Positions 1 to 7,694 of a DNA stretch of 25,904 nucleotides are shown in pieces. Position 1 is the first letter of the stretch, and every line of letters begins with the position of its first letter. The notes beneath the pieces were generated by a model. The model was not told where the DNA came from and did not search any database. It saw only the letters and a program-made list of their open reading frames with translations. The stretch covers positions 1 to 25,904 of the forward strand of contig CAYOWC010000034.1 of NCBI GenBank assembly GCA_964407525.1, in the 5' to 3' direction. The DNA is from DUZB01 sp964407525. Its GTDB lineage: Bacteria; Desulfobacterota; DSM-4660; Desulfatiglandales; Desulfatiglandaceae. The position numbers and the translations under genes are program-made.

Positions 1-11
1 TTTACAGGTTA

Positions 12-998
12 ATGGTAGTTGTCGCCTTATGTCTCGTCATGTCTTCAGGGGTTGCTTTTGCCGCAACAACATTTTCCAGGGTTGTTGTATTTGGAGACAG
101 CCTTTCCGACAATGGTAATATATTCGCATTGTCTGGCGGCGCTGTACCGGACAGCATTCATGCATATAAAGGGCGCTGGTCAAACGGTCCTGTGTGGGCA
201 GAATATCTCGCTAAATATTTTGGCGCGGGCCTTATTGATCTTGCACAGGGCGGAGCCACAACCGGAGATGAGACATCTCTTCCTTTTGGCCTGCAAACAC
301 AAGTTCAGGATTTTCTTGCCCTGGCATCTTCCTATCCAACAATGATTTCTGATGAAACATTGTTTGTGGTGTGGGCGGGACCTAATGATTTCTTATCCGG
401 CGGCACGGATTATCTTGGAGCGGTAGATAATATTGGAGCAGCTTTAACTTTGCTTGCCAGCGCCGGGGTGAAACACATCCTCGTTCCCAATATGCCGAAT
501 CTGGGAGCTACTCCATACCTTAATTCCTCCACTCAACTTGCGGAAAGCGCTGAGGCTTTATCGCAGGCATTTAACGCGACTTTGAAGGCGTTCGTTGACA
601 GTTTCACACAAGCCAACGTAACCATTACTGTTTATTATTTTGATATTTATGCCCTGCTTATGGATGTTATTGCTGCTCCTGCTTCTTATGGATTTACAGA
701 TGTTACCAATACATACGTTAACGATGATGAGACTGTAAATGATGATGAGGAAGTATACTTTTTCTGGGATGATGTTCATCCTACAACTCTCGTGCATGAA
801 TTACTTGCAAAGAAAGTCGCCGATTTTGTAGATGGAGCGAATGCTGCGTGGTGTACTTCTTCAGGATTACTAAATATTCCCCAGGTGTTTGTGGATGGAT
901 TTAGCGCTAATTACAATGTTGTTCTGGAATATGTAGGTGCAATTCCAAGTGATTCGTCCAACGCGTATTTCAAACTAAATACTCTTAAAGAGAATTAA
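12..998 (+). CDS. Secreted SGNH/GDSL-family esterase or phospholipase (5' end probably cut)
   Basis: This is a lipolytic hydrolase of the SGNH/GDSL family. The block I motif FGDSLSDNGN gives nucleophile Ser30, WAGPNDF is the block III Asn motif, and DDVHPT near the C-terminus holds the Asp253/His256 pair. The N-terminus reads as the hydrophobic core and cleavage site of a signal peptide (ending SSGVAFA), but it lacks the usual positively charged start. The frame stays open to the window edge, so the true start is probably upstream and the listed ATG is only the first one available. The arrangement resembles the plant-lipase-like/thermolabile haemolysin subgroup, which hydrolyses esters or phospholipids outside the cytoplasm. 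About 60 residues follow the catalytic His and match nothing I recognise. The gene is visibly more AT-rich than the metabolic genes downstream. The family is secure; the substrate is unknown. Confidence 0.85.
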   Translation: MVVVALCLVMSSGVAFAATTFSRVVVFGDSLSDNGNIFALSGGAVPDSIHAYKGRWSNGPVWAEYLAKYFGAGLIDLAQGGATTGDETSLPFGLQTQVQDFLALASSYPTMISDETLFVVWAGPNDFLSGGTDYLGAVDNIGAALTLLASAGVKHILVPNMPNLGATPYLNSSTQLAESAEALSQAFNATLKAFVDSFTQANVTITVYYFDIYALLMDVIAAPASYGFTDVTNTYVNDDETVNDDEEVYFFWDDVHPTTLVHELLAKKVADFVDGANAAWCTSSGLLNIPQVFVDGFSANYNVVLEYVGAIPSDSSNAYFKLNTLKEN

Positions 999-1011
999 TT
1001 CAGTTGCAGTG

Positions 1012-1165
1012 AACAACATCATTCCCGCGAACGTGGGGATCCAGGTTTTCGGAAGCATCCGGAGTCTCGCTGGCTCGCTTACCCGGAGTCTCGCTGGCTC
1101 GCTTACCCGGAGTCTCGCTGGCTCGCTTACCTGGATTCCTGTTTTCGCAGAAATAACGGTTGTTT
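1012..1165. repeat. Imperfect palindromic intergenic element enclosing three 24-bp direct repeats
   Basis: The left end (about 1013-1043, containing ATTCCCGCGAACG and GGATCCAG) and the right end (about 1131-1162, containing CTGGATTCC and TTTTCGCAGAAATAAC) are imperfect inverted copies of each other. Between them are three identical 24-bp units at 1060-1083, 1084-1107 and 1108-1131, each beginning CGGAGTCTCGCTGG. The ends resemble the dispersed ATTCCCGCGAA-type palindromes common in Deltaproteobacteria. The short open frames across it are products of the repeat and not genes. Confidence 0.75.
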
Positions 1166-1292
1166 TTACGTTCGAGGCTGATTTCTTCAATCACTCTCGA
1201 CTTCAGCCCAATGGTTGATAACGAAACGGCTTTTACGCGAATCCGCGATGAGCCTTAAATCTTCAACAGGAGGGCTTTTTATTTGGCATTTT

Positions 1293-1382
1293 ATGGAAAA
1301 AACGAATAAGCCGCACATGATCGCATGCGGCATCTTGCAAGAAGAAATTGATCGGCTGCTCGATTCGGGGGAGATCGATGTG
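1293..1382 (+). CDS. DUF1638-family protein, N-terminal fragment (cut by scaffold gap)
   Basis: Thirty codons remain before the N run. The peptide contains MIACGILQEEIDRLL, which resembles the start of DUF1638 proteins, a family often encoded beside corrinoid-dependent methyltransferases and MtaA-like proteins. An MtaA/UroD-family gene follows 0.2 kb downstream, which fits. The ATG at 1293 is chosen because homologous N-termini start shortly before the IIACG-like strand. The only purine-rich Shine-Dalgarno-like stretch (AGGAGGG, 1268-1274) is rather far from it, so the start is uncertain. The biochemical role of DUF1638 is not established, and most of the protein is missing. Confidence 0.6.
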
Positions 1383-1482
1383 NNNNNNNNNNNNNNNNNN
1401 NNNNNNNNNNNNNNNNNNNNNNNNNNNNNNNNNNNNNNNNNNNNNNNNNNNNNNNNNNNNNNNNNNNNNNNNNNNNNNNNNN
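1383..1482. other. Scaffold gap (100 N)
   Basis: A run of exactly 100 N, the usual placeholder for an unsized gap. The fragments on either side are in different frames and do not look like one protein, so at least part of a further gene is probably hidden here. Confidence 0.98.
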
Positions 1483-1483
1483 G

Positions 1484-1588
1484 ACGGGCCTGCCGATTCT
1501 GGAGAGAAAAAACATCGGTCTTGACGGTCTGAAAAAAGTCATTCGGGATGCCCTAAAGCGGAATGCCCAGCATGGTGGAGTCGTCTGA
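1484..1588 (+). CDS. C-terminal fragment of an unidentified protein
   Basis: Thirty-four codons run from the gap edge to a TGA at 1586-1588 (peptide beginning TGLPILERKNIGLDGLKKVI). The residue pattern looks coding, with an amphipathic helix at the end, and the stop is followed closely by the next gene, which suggests an operon. The frame differs from that of the DUF1638 fragment before the gap. I do not recognise the family. Given the neighbours it could be another component of a corrinoid methyltransferase set, but that is a guess. Confidence 0.4.
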   Translation, partial: TGLPILERKNIGLDGLKKVIRDALKRNAQHGGVV

Positions 1589-1626
1589 ACAGGTCATTGC
1601 CGCTGCATGTGAAAGAGGAAAAATCT

Positions 1627-2637
1627 GTGCAAAATCCACTCACGCAATTGATGCGAAAATACCAAAGAGGCAGTCGATCCACCTTTCACCTAGGGCCGTT
1701 TCTGCCCATTGCCGGTGTTCGGGAGAGAGGATTGTCGTTCAATGACGTTTTCCGGGATTCGAAAGCTATGACTGCCATTGCCCGGATGAGTTTCGAACTT
1801 GGATTTGAGTCCACTGTCGTGCCATTTGATCTAAATGTGGAAGCTGAGATTTTGGGTGCCGGGGTATGTTATCACGCCGGCTTCGAGGGGCACCCGGTCT
1901 ATCCCACGATCACGCACAGACCGGTGGCGGATGCGGAAGATATTACCATCCCGACCGATATCCGATCCAGCGGGCGGATGCCGACCATTTTGCAAACCAT
2001 TCGCACGCTGAGAAACTCCGATTCGGATTCAGGCGCCGTGGGAGTGTTCATACCGGGTCCCTTCACCCTGGCCGGTCAGGTAATGGAACCCGAGCAGTTG
2101 TTCATTATGCTGCTGAAAAACCCAGATCAAGCACGTAGCATTTTAGAGCGATTGACCGATTTTATCAATGGCCTGAAATCCGTTTATGTTACTGCAGAGG
2201 TCGATTTTATGGTGGTCGAAGAAGGGGGAGCAGCAAGCATTTCCCCCAGGATATTCGGCCAATTGCTGCTGCCGAACCTTCAAGACATTTTTTCGGAAAA
2301 ACCCTGCCCCATGGTCATTTCGTTTACAGGCGGCACAGAACCATTCCTGGACTTTCTTCCGGCATGCAATCCGGACGGTATCAACATCGACCGCCAGTGC
2401 GATACAGCCGGAGCAAGGGAAAAGATCCCAGCTTCCCTGCCTCTTTTCACCGGTTGCGGTGCCCATGATATGCTGGCCAATGCCGAAACGGAAGCCATTG
2501 CTGCAGAGGTGTGTCGCCGCCTGGACCAGGGCGCCTCGGCAGTGGGACCGCCCGCAGATATTTATCCGCCGGCCAAAATGGAAAACATCGCCGCTTTTAT
2601 TCGGGCTATCCGGGAATACCGCCCAGGAGCTAGGTGA
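1627..2637 (+). CDS. MtaA/uroporphyrinogen-decarboxylase-family protein lacking the zinc-ligand residues
   Basis: The protein has the UroD/MtaA TIM-barrel fold signature: VPFDLNVEAE near the N-terminus, PGPFTLAGQVM in the middle, an EEGGAASISPRIFGQLLLP stretch, and an ending resembling the family's PLENI region (PPAKMENIAAFI). MtaA/MtbA enzymes transfer methyl groups from corrinoid proteins to coenzyme M or similar thiols using zinc held by a His-X-Cys motif and a later Cys. Here the expected HxCG position reads SFTGG, and the PGCG-like position near the C-terminus reads VGPPAD, so the ligands appear absent. The haem-pathway UroD role is also unlikely given the context. The GTG at 1627 is chosen because AAGAGG lies 8 bases before it; TTG 1597 and GTG 1609 are alternatives. 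A DUF1638 fragment lies upstream. It may be a divergent methyltransferase, a corrinoid-binding partner or a non-catalytic homologue. Confidence 0.75.
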   Translation: MQNPLTQLMRKYQRGSRSTFHLGPFLPIAGVRERGLSFNDVFRDSKAMTAIARMSFELGFESTVVPFDLNVEAEILGAGVCYHAGFEGHPVYPTITHRPVADAEDITIPTDIRSSGRMPTILQTIRTLRNSDSDSGAVGVFIPGPFTLAGQVMEPEQLFIMLLKNPDQARSILERLTDFINGLKSVYVTAEVDFMVVEEGGAASISPRIFGQLLLPNLQDIFSEKPCPMVISFTGGTEPFLDFLPACNPDGINIDRQCDTAGAREKIPASLPLFTGCGAHDMLANAETEAIAAEVCRRLDQGASAVGPPADIYPPAKMENIAAFIRAIREYRPGAR

Positions 2638-2825
2638 GGTATCTCTATCCAATGTACAAATCTAGATGCGATACCATGCAATAGCTTTCTGGTGGACAAA
2701 ACGGGTCGATCAGTCGTATCATCCACTATCAGCAAAAAAACGCGAGCAGCAGTAGGGCAAAAACGAAAATGATCCAAACCGCCTGTTGCGTGATTCATCC
2801 GATAGTTGATTTAAGGAGAAACCCA

Positions 2826-3485
2826 ATGGCCATATTATTTACCCAGTACTGGGACGTCAACCCAGGCGAATACGATGATTACTCCAAGTTCATTTCAGAT
2901 GAATTCAATTCCAGTCTTGAAAAACTAGGCATGAAGTTGCTGGGAGGATTTTACGTGGCCGTTGGATCGGGTCCCAGGATCATGGCTGTGGCCGCCGTGC
3001 AAAACGATAGAGGCCTTCTCGCCGCTCTGTCGTCAAGAGAATACCGGATCCTATCCACAAATCTCATGAAATACGTCTATAATTATGGCAGCAAGGTATG
3101 GATTCCCACCGGCATGTTCCGCGACCAGGCGTTCAACATTCAGACGGGGGCCTGGAAATTCAATCAGTATTACGATATCGTGCCGGGCATGGAGGACAAA
3201 CACAACCGTTTCGTAAGGGAAGAAGCCATTCCCATGATGAAGGAATTAGGGATGCCTGTAACCCACGGCTGGCGCCTTTCAATCGGTACTGGTCCGAAAA
3301 TTCTCGCCGAGTGCACCGCTCGAACCTTTGCAGATATTGCTGACGCCATCGATTCCGCTGAATACAGGAAGCTTGCGCGCACCTTGAAAAAGCAATACGC
3401 CACCAACTTCAGCAGCCGGATCCTGGCCCCCACCGGTCGTGTGGAAGTGCCGTACCTGATTCAGGGAATGATGAAAGGGTTCTAA
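2826..3485 (+). CDS. Internally duplicated small protein, dimeric alpha/beta-barrel-like (unknown function)
   Basis: The 219-residue product is two similar halves of about 100 residues. Half one has FTQYWDVNPGEYDDYSKFI, LGMKLLGGFYVAVGSGP and a WIPTG end. Half two has FNQYYDIVPGMEDKHNRFV, LGMPVTHGWRLSIGTGP and an LAPTG end. The pattern (strand, helix with acidic and aromatic residues, Gly-rich strand, helix) suggests the dimeric alpha/beta-barrel (ABM/NIPSNAP-like) fold fused into a single-chain pseudo-dimer. There is no signal peptide, so it should be cytoplasmic. The start at 2826 is favoured by AAGGAGA seven to eight bases upstream; an in-frame ATG at 2769 has no such site. It lies 188 bases after the MtaA-like gene on the same strand. 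I cannot assign a reaction. Confidence 0.75.
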   Translation: MAILFTQYWDVNPGEYDDYSKFISDEFNSSLEKLGMKLLGGFYVAVGSGPRIMAVAAVQNDRGLLAALSSREYRILSTNLMKYVYNYGSKVWIPTGMFRDQAFNIQTGAWKFNQYYDIVPGMEDKHNRFVREEAIPMMKELGMPVTHGWRLSIGTGPKILAECTARTFADIADAIDSAEYRKLARTLKKQYATNFSSRILAPTGRVEVPYLIQGMMKGF

Positions 3486-3555
3486 GGAACTATCCGTCTT
3501 GTGTGAAACAATTGGAAACTGGGTGTCTCAAATTTAACACCCGAAACCTGTCATT

Positions 3556-3578
3556 CTCTGCGTCTCCGCGTCTCTGCC
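3556..3578. repeat. Short degenerate tandem repeat (GCGTCTC-type)
   Basis: CTCTGCGTCTCCGCGTCTCT is a repeated GCGTCTC unit in the convergent gap between the duplicated protein gene and the RdhA-like gene. A possible weak hairpin (CGGGG ... CCCCG, 3612-3628) follows but has no T-run on either strand, so I do not call it a terminator. Confidence 0.5.
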
Positions 3579-3631
3579 TGCCCTGTGAAACCTTCTTTGC
3601 TTTTGTTTCACCGGGGCGAGAGACCCCGCAG

Positions 3632-4786
3632 CTATTTCCAAATCTCCGTCATCTTCATCCTTTTCCCATAACCGAAGACGTCATCCATTTTCAAGTAGAC
3701 GCTGTCGAATTGTGGAAGGTTTTTCACATGCCATCTGACAAGGCTGTGAAGGGGTGAGTCCGGTTTATTAAACACGCAGACCCGTATGCAGTTGGCACAG
3801 TCTCCCTTGTTTCGAACCCAGAATTGAAAGCATTTTTCGGGATTGATATACCATTTGTGAATCCCGTGGTTATTGGAAAGAGTAGGGCCTTTATCGGTTG
3901 GTCCGTCCTCGCTGATGGCTTGCCCCGGACACAACTTGGCGCACTTCCCGCAAACTTCGCACATCTGCCTGACACCAATGTCAATGGGTTTATCCGGAAC
4001 CAGCGGCAAATTGGTGAACACTTTGCTGATTCGAACCCTCGGGCCAAACCCTGGAGAAATCAAAAGACCGTTGCGCCCAATTTCCCCTAAGCCTGCATCA
4101 ATAGCCAGGGGAATGCTCAGGGAAGTGTCATTCCCGGACGGGATCGCCTTGTACCCTAAATCACGAAGAAAATGGGCCACAGACGAAGCCACATAAGCCA
4201 TCATGGAATACCCCCGTCCCGTGGCGGCGTTCTCCCCATAGGCGGGGGCCGTTTTCATGAGGGTGTAGTCCATTTCATGGAGCATGACAATGGCGTTCGT
4301 GCAATCATCTGGGATGTCATCGATGGGGGAATGGGCTCCGTTTCTCGGGTCAAAGCGGTGGGAGTAGATCCATCGCGGGTCCAGCCTGCATATGCCCACG
4401 GAGGAGGCACCCATATAGAGGGCCGCCTTTTTTACGATTCGGGTCATCTCCCCCGGACTCGAGGATTTCCATTCGCGATCCGGGGGAATCCGATCTTTCA
4501 CGGCGATTTCCGACTCGTCGGGGAACCATTCGTAGAGGCCTTCATTCCCTACGATGTTTCCAAACCCCCACCATCGCTCCAGATACCATGACCCCATGGC
4601 AAAGGCCCAGTCCAGCAAAGTGTACCCTTCATCGTCTTTGAAATGGCGCACCCCGTAATGTTTTTTCCCCAATTCCAGGATTTCAGGACTGGATTTTTCA
4701 GTATCCCTGGGTCGGTTGAACATGGTGTTTCTCTGATCAAACCGTTCGGCATTCCCCAATCCTATCTCGCGCATCTGCTCTGTCAT
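3632..4786 (-). CDS. RdhA-like cobalamin/iron-sulfur reductase without Tat signal
   Basis: This 384-residue protein belongs to the reductive-dehalogenase/QueG superfamily. The C-terminal part carries two [4Fe-4S] sites: CEVCGKCAKLCP (Cys276, 279, 282, 286) and a second set with spacing C-x11-C-x2-C-x3-C (Cys319, 330, 333, 337). Before them is the conserved core AGLGEIGRNGLLISPGFGPR with FTNLPL, typical of the corrinoid-binding domain, and a YSMMAY stretch in the region where RdhA enzymes place the catalytic Tyr. Respiratory RdhA proteins start with a twin-arginine signal; this one does not, so it is probably cytoplasmic and catabolic or of another function. ATG 4786 has AGGGA eight bases upstream; TTG 4804 (with GAGGA) would add six residues. 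No RdhB membrane anchor is adjacent. It is transcribed divergently from the GRE genes, suggesting shared regulation. Substrate unknown. Confidence 0.85.
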   Translation of the reverse strand: MTEQMREIGLGNAERFDQRNTMFNRPRDTEKSSPEILELGKKHYGVRHFKDDEGYTLLDWAFAMGSWYLERWWGFGNIVGNEGLYEWFPDESEIAVKDRIPPDREWKSSSPGEMTRIVKKAALYMGASSVGICRLDPRWIYSHRFDPRNGAHSPIDDIPDDCTNAIVMLHEMDYTLMKTAPAYGENAATGRGYSMMAYVASSVAHFLRDLGYKAIPSGNDTSLSIPLAIDAGLGEIGRNGLLISPGFGPRVRISKVFTNLPLVPDKPIDIGVRQMCEVCGKCAKLCPGQAISEDGPTDKGPTLSNNHGIHKWYINPEKCFQFWVRNKGDCANCIRVCVFNKPDSPLHSLVRWHVKNLPQFDSVYLKMDDVFGYGKRMKMTEIWK

Positions 4787-4877
4787 ATCTTGTTTTTCCC
4801 TCAAGATCCATTCCTCAAGAAACTCTTAAATATACGCAGTAAAAATTTGCACGACGGGCACTCCATCGGAGCCTATA

Positions 4878-4906
4878 TTATTATGATTATCAGTAGGGTC
4901 TGTCAA
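4878..4906 (-). promoter_or_regulatory. Sigma70-like promoter for the RdhA-like gene
   Basis: On the minus strand a perfect -35 TTGACA (4906-4901) is followed after 17 bases by TAATAA (4883-4878), within a very AT-rich stretch. It lies about 90 bases before the start codon at 4786. The -35 is exact; the -10 matches four of six consensus positions. Confidence 0.55.
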
Positions 4907-4991
4907 GTTTTGCACGGAATATCGTACATTTTCCAGAGCGATCCTTTTTAGAAGCGGAGTATGAATAAAAATGAAAACTTCTGAAGCTTGA

Positions 4992-5029
4992 CATTCCAGT
5001 CTTTGTCCATTTTGACATTGACAGGAATG
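4992..5029. promoter_or_regulatory. Inverted repeat, candidate operator between divergent genes
   Basis: CATTCCAGTC (4992-5001) and GACAGGAATG (5020-5029) are 10-base arms complementary except at one position, separated by 18 bases. Their centres are 28 bases apart, near a whole number of helical turns. They overlap the cluster of TTGACA hexamers upstream of the GRE gene. Position and symmetry suggest a regulator site or a looped operator, but no regulator gene is adjacent. Confidence 0.4.
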
Positions 5030-5137
5030 AAAGTGGGCAGTAAGCATTATAGAATAAATATTTGATCATGACGATCACGCCACAACTCTGGTTCATTATT
5101 CAACAGGCTCTGGATTTCAGTCATTGGGAGGAAAATC

Positions 5138-7654
5138 ATGAGCATTGCTGCACAGGAAAAGCTACACTACGGTTTGAAGGAACCCGGAGAACTTTCTCCT
5201 CGAATCCAATGGCTCAGAGATTATTTTCTCCAGGGGGCAAATCGAAACTGGAACAATGAGTTTACCGCGTGGACAACCGGGGTTCCGTGGGATGTTGTAT
5301 TTGATGAAATAACCTTCTATATTGTTCCTGAGACCTATGCCTTTCTGCAGACCTTCAGGTCTTCCTTTCAACAGTCCGCCAGGACGGTAGGGCTGGATCC
5401 GGATTTCTGGTCCTGGAGCCTTCCAGAAAGAAGGGCATGGTTTATCAGGGAGGTCATGGTTCACCATGTGCCAAAGGAGATCCTTCCCGGTGATCTTATC
5501 GCAGGAGGCCGTTTCAATATACAGGCATCGAGATGCTGGACAAAAGGAGAGGCAGGGGAGCGGGACAGGCGCATCTACGGCAAAAAAGGGACCAGAGCAC
5601 GGATGAAGTGGTTTCATGACCATGGGTACGGGAACTCCGGCGCCACCAGCGGGCATCTAATTCCCGGTTATGAACGGGCCCTCCATATCGGTTGGAAAGG
5701 CATCCACGGAGATCTGGAAAATCGATACAACGGCTTGACGGAAGGAGAGCAGAAAGGCCCAAAAGGGGCGCAGTTGAGAGCCATGATAACGGCTGCCACC
5801 ATGCCGCGGGATCTGGCAGCCGAATATGGCGCCCTTTGCAGGCAAATGGCCGGAAACGAAATGGATGCGGCCCGGAAAGACGAGCTGCTTCAAATGTCCC
5901 AAAACCTGAAGAGAGTACCATGGGAGCCCCCCCGCACATTCTGGGAGGCCGTTCAGGCCCTCTGGCTGACTCACATGCTTATTATGAGCGATGAAAACTA
6001 TCCCGGAGCCGGTGTTTCCTTCGGTCGAATAGACCAGTATCTTCTTCCCTACTGGGAGCGTTCCCTGTCGGAAGGAATGGACAGGGAATTTGGTAAAGAG
6101 ATTCTACGGTGCTTCTGGATGCACGCCAATACGGTGTACGATGCCATGATTCAAACAGGTAATCAGGGTATCACGGCGGGCTATGGTCAGTTGATCACCC
6201 TCTCGGGCCTGGGAAAATCAGGGAAGGATATGACCAATGACCTCACCTATGCCATGCTGGAAGTCATTGATGAAATGAGCCCCATTCTGGAACCCAAACC
6301 CAATGTCAGGCTTCACCGAAATACGCCGGACCACCTCCTGGATAGGGTGGTGGATATGATCTCCACAAGCCAGGGGTCCCCCTTTCTCATGAACTTTGAC
6401 GAACGATCCATGGCAGGCATGATTCTTCAGGCAAAAAGGGCCGGCTGCGAGGACCTCATCCACGAAAACAATGTCCATGAATACGCTCCCGTCGGGTGCC
6501 TGGAAAATACCATGGTCGGCAATGATCGTTCCGGAACCGTGGACAACAATCTCAACCTGCTAAAGGCAGTTGAACTCGCTTTGAACAACGGTAAAGATCT
6601 CCTCGCATTTGAAGACCCTATCACCGGAAAGCAGGGAAAAGTCAAGCAGGATGGTCCTGAAACGGGGAATTCCGCCTCTTTTTCGACCTGGGATGCCTTC
6701 TGGAAAGCCTACGAAGAACAGACCCGCTATATTATTGCAGCATGTGCGGATCTTTATGAAGCATCGGAGTCTTTGAGGATGGAGTTTTGCCCCACGCCCT
6801 ATGTCTCATGCCTGGTAAATGGATGTGCCGATAAAGGCCTGGACATCACCCAAGGGGGTGCCCAGATCAATCTCACCACCCTTGAAGCGGTTACCTACGC
6901 AACAACCGTGGATTCGCTTCTTGCCATCAAGTACCTGGTGTACGACAAAAAGGAATGCACCATGGCGAAGCTCATCGAGGCGCTGAAGGCCAATTGGGAG
7001 GGCTTCGAAGTACTGCAGGCCAGAGCAAAATACAGGGCGCCTAAGTACGGCCGAGACGACGACGAAGCAGATCTCATGGCCGGGAAGGTGATGGAACTCT
7101 GGACGGAAGAGACATGGAAATACAGCACGCAATCCACCAAACGCCAGTTTCGGCCAGGGATGCTCAGTTGGAATTACTGGGTCGGAGATGGTTTTATCCT
7201 GCCTGCAAGCCCCGATGGAAGGACAAAAGGGCAGTTTCTTTCTAATGCCATCTGCCCGTCAAACGGGGCAGACACGAACGGCCCTACAGCCAACGCCAAT
7301 TCCGTGGGTAAGGTCCTTGGTGGGAGAGAACAGGGCCCCGATGCAGGCTGGGAAGATTATGTAAATGTATTGCCCAACGGGGCAAGCCACACCATGACGT
7401 TTAATCCGTCCATCCTTCAGGACGGGGAGCACAAGAAACAATTCAAGGCATTTCTGAGGGGGTATGCGGAAAACGGAGGGACATGCCTGCAGGTCAATAT
7501 GTTGGACCCGGAAATGCTCCGTGAAGCCCAGAAAGACCCCCAGGATTATCGCCATCTCATGGTGAGGATCACGGGGTATAATGCCTATTTCACTTCCATA
7601 GGAAAAGAACTCCAGGATGAAGTCATTGCAAGGCTGATCCATGAAGAACTTTAG
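5138..7654 (+). CDS. Glycyl radical enzyme of the PFL2/decarboxylase-dehydratase type, substrate unknown
   Basis: The 838-residue protein has both hallmarks of a glycyl radical enzyme: the active-site Cys454 in PVGCLE, and the C-terminal radical loop RITGYNAYF with Gly813, 25 residues from the end. Glu456, two residues after the Cys, is the acid/base seen in glycerol dehydratase, choline lyase, isethionate lyase and 4-hydroxyphenylacetate decarboxylase; GCLE is the form I recall from the last. I know alkyl- and benzylsuccinate synthases to lack this Glu, so fumarate addition is less likely. An upstream SGHLIPGYERALHIGWKGI stretch matches the GH..PDYE..L..GL.GI motif of PFL2-like enzymes (His173). 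The enzyme is cytoplasmic and oxygen-sensitive. GGGAGG six bases before the ATG fixes the start. It is followed by its activase. No small iron-sulfur subunit as in HpdC is present. The substrate cannot be named from sequence alone. Confidence 0.92.
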   Translation: MSIAAQEKLHYGLKEPGELSPRIQWLRDYFLQGANRNWNNEFTAWTTGVPWDVVFDEITFYIVPETYAFLQTFRSSFQQSARTVGLDPDFWSWSLPERRAWFIREVMVHHVPKEILPGDLIAGGRFNIQASRCWTKGEAGERDRRIYGKKGTRARMKWFHDHGYGNSGATSGHLIPGYERALHIGWKGIHGDLENRYNGLTEGEQKGPKGAQLRAMITAATMPRDLAAEYGALCRQMAGNEMDAARKDELLQMSQNLKRVPWEPPRTFWEAVQALWLTHMLIMSDENYPGAGVSFGRIDQYLLPYWERSLSEGMDREFGKEILRCFWMHANTVYDAMIQTGNQGITAGYGQLITLSGLGKSGKDMTNDLTYAMLEVIDEMSPILEPKPNVRLHRNTPDHLLDRVVDMISTSQGSPFLMNFDERSMAGMILQAKRAGCEDLIHENNVHEYAPVGCLENTMVGNDRSGTVDNNLNLLKAVELALNNGKDLLAFEDPITGKQGKVKQDGPETGNSASFSTWDAFWKAYEEQTRYIIAACADLYEASESLRMEFCPTPYVSCLVNGCADKGLDITQGGAQINLTTLEAVTYATTVDSLLAIKYLVYDKKECTMAKLIEALKANWEGFEVLQARAKYRAPKYGRDDDEADLMAGKVMELWTEETWKYSTQSTKRQFRPGMLSWNYWVGDGFILPASPDGRTKGQFLSNAICPSNGADTNGPTANANSVGKVLGGREQGPDAGWEDYVNVLPNGASHTMTFNPSILQDGEHKKQFKAFLRGYAENGGTCLQVNMLDPEMLREAQKDPQDYRHLMVRITGYNAYFTSIGKELQDEVIARLIHEEL

Positions 7655-7694
7655 AAGCGATAAGAAGTAAGCGATAGGGAGTATGCAGTTCTCC

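Larger units (their letters stand above)
4787..5137. other. Divergent intergenic region between RdhA-like gene and GRE gene
   Basis: About 350 bases with no convincing gene. It contains a minus-strand sigma70-like promoter, a long inverted repeat and three TTGACA hexamers on the plus strand (4988, 5012, 5018). No clear -10 element at standard spacing could be paired with those hexamers. Confidence 0.7.

Noticed and set aside
1627..2637. Haem-pathway uroporphyrinogen decarboxylase (hemE)
   Set aside because: The sequence follows MtaA-like motifs (VPFDLNVEAE) and the neighbours are DUF1638 and catabolic genes, with no haem biosynthesis genes.
3612..3628. Terminator hairpin CGGGG...CCCCG between convergent genes
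   Set aside because: The stem has only five pairs and no T-run follows on either strand.
3503..3757. 84-codon plus-strand frame
   Set aside because: It overlaps the 3' end of the RdhA-like gene antisense and the intergenic repeat; no family resemblance.
5138..7654. Benzyl- or alkylsuccinate synthase (fumarate-adding enzyme)
   Set aside because: The active site reads GCLE, with the Glu found in eliminases and decarboxylases, and the SGH..PGYE motif is of the PFL2 type; no small subunits of the Bss/Ass kind are nearby.
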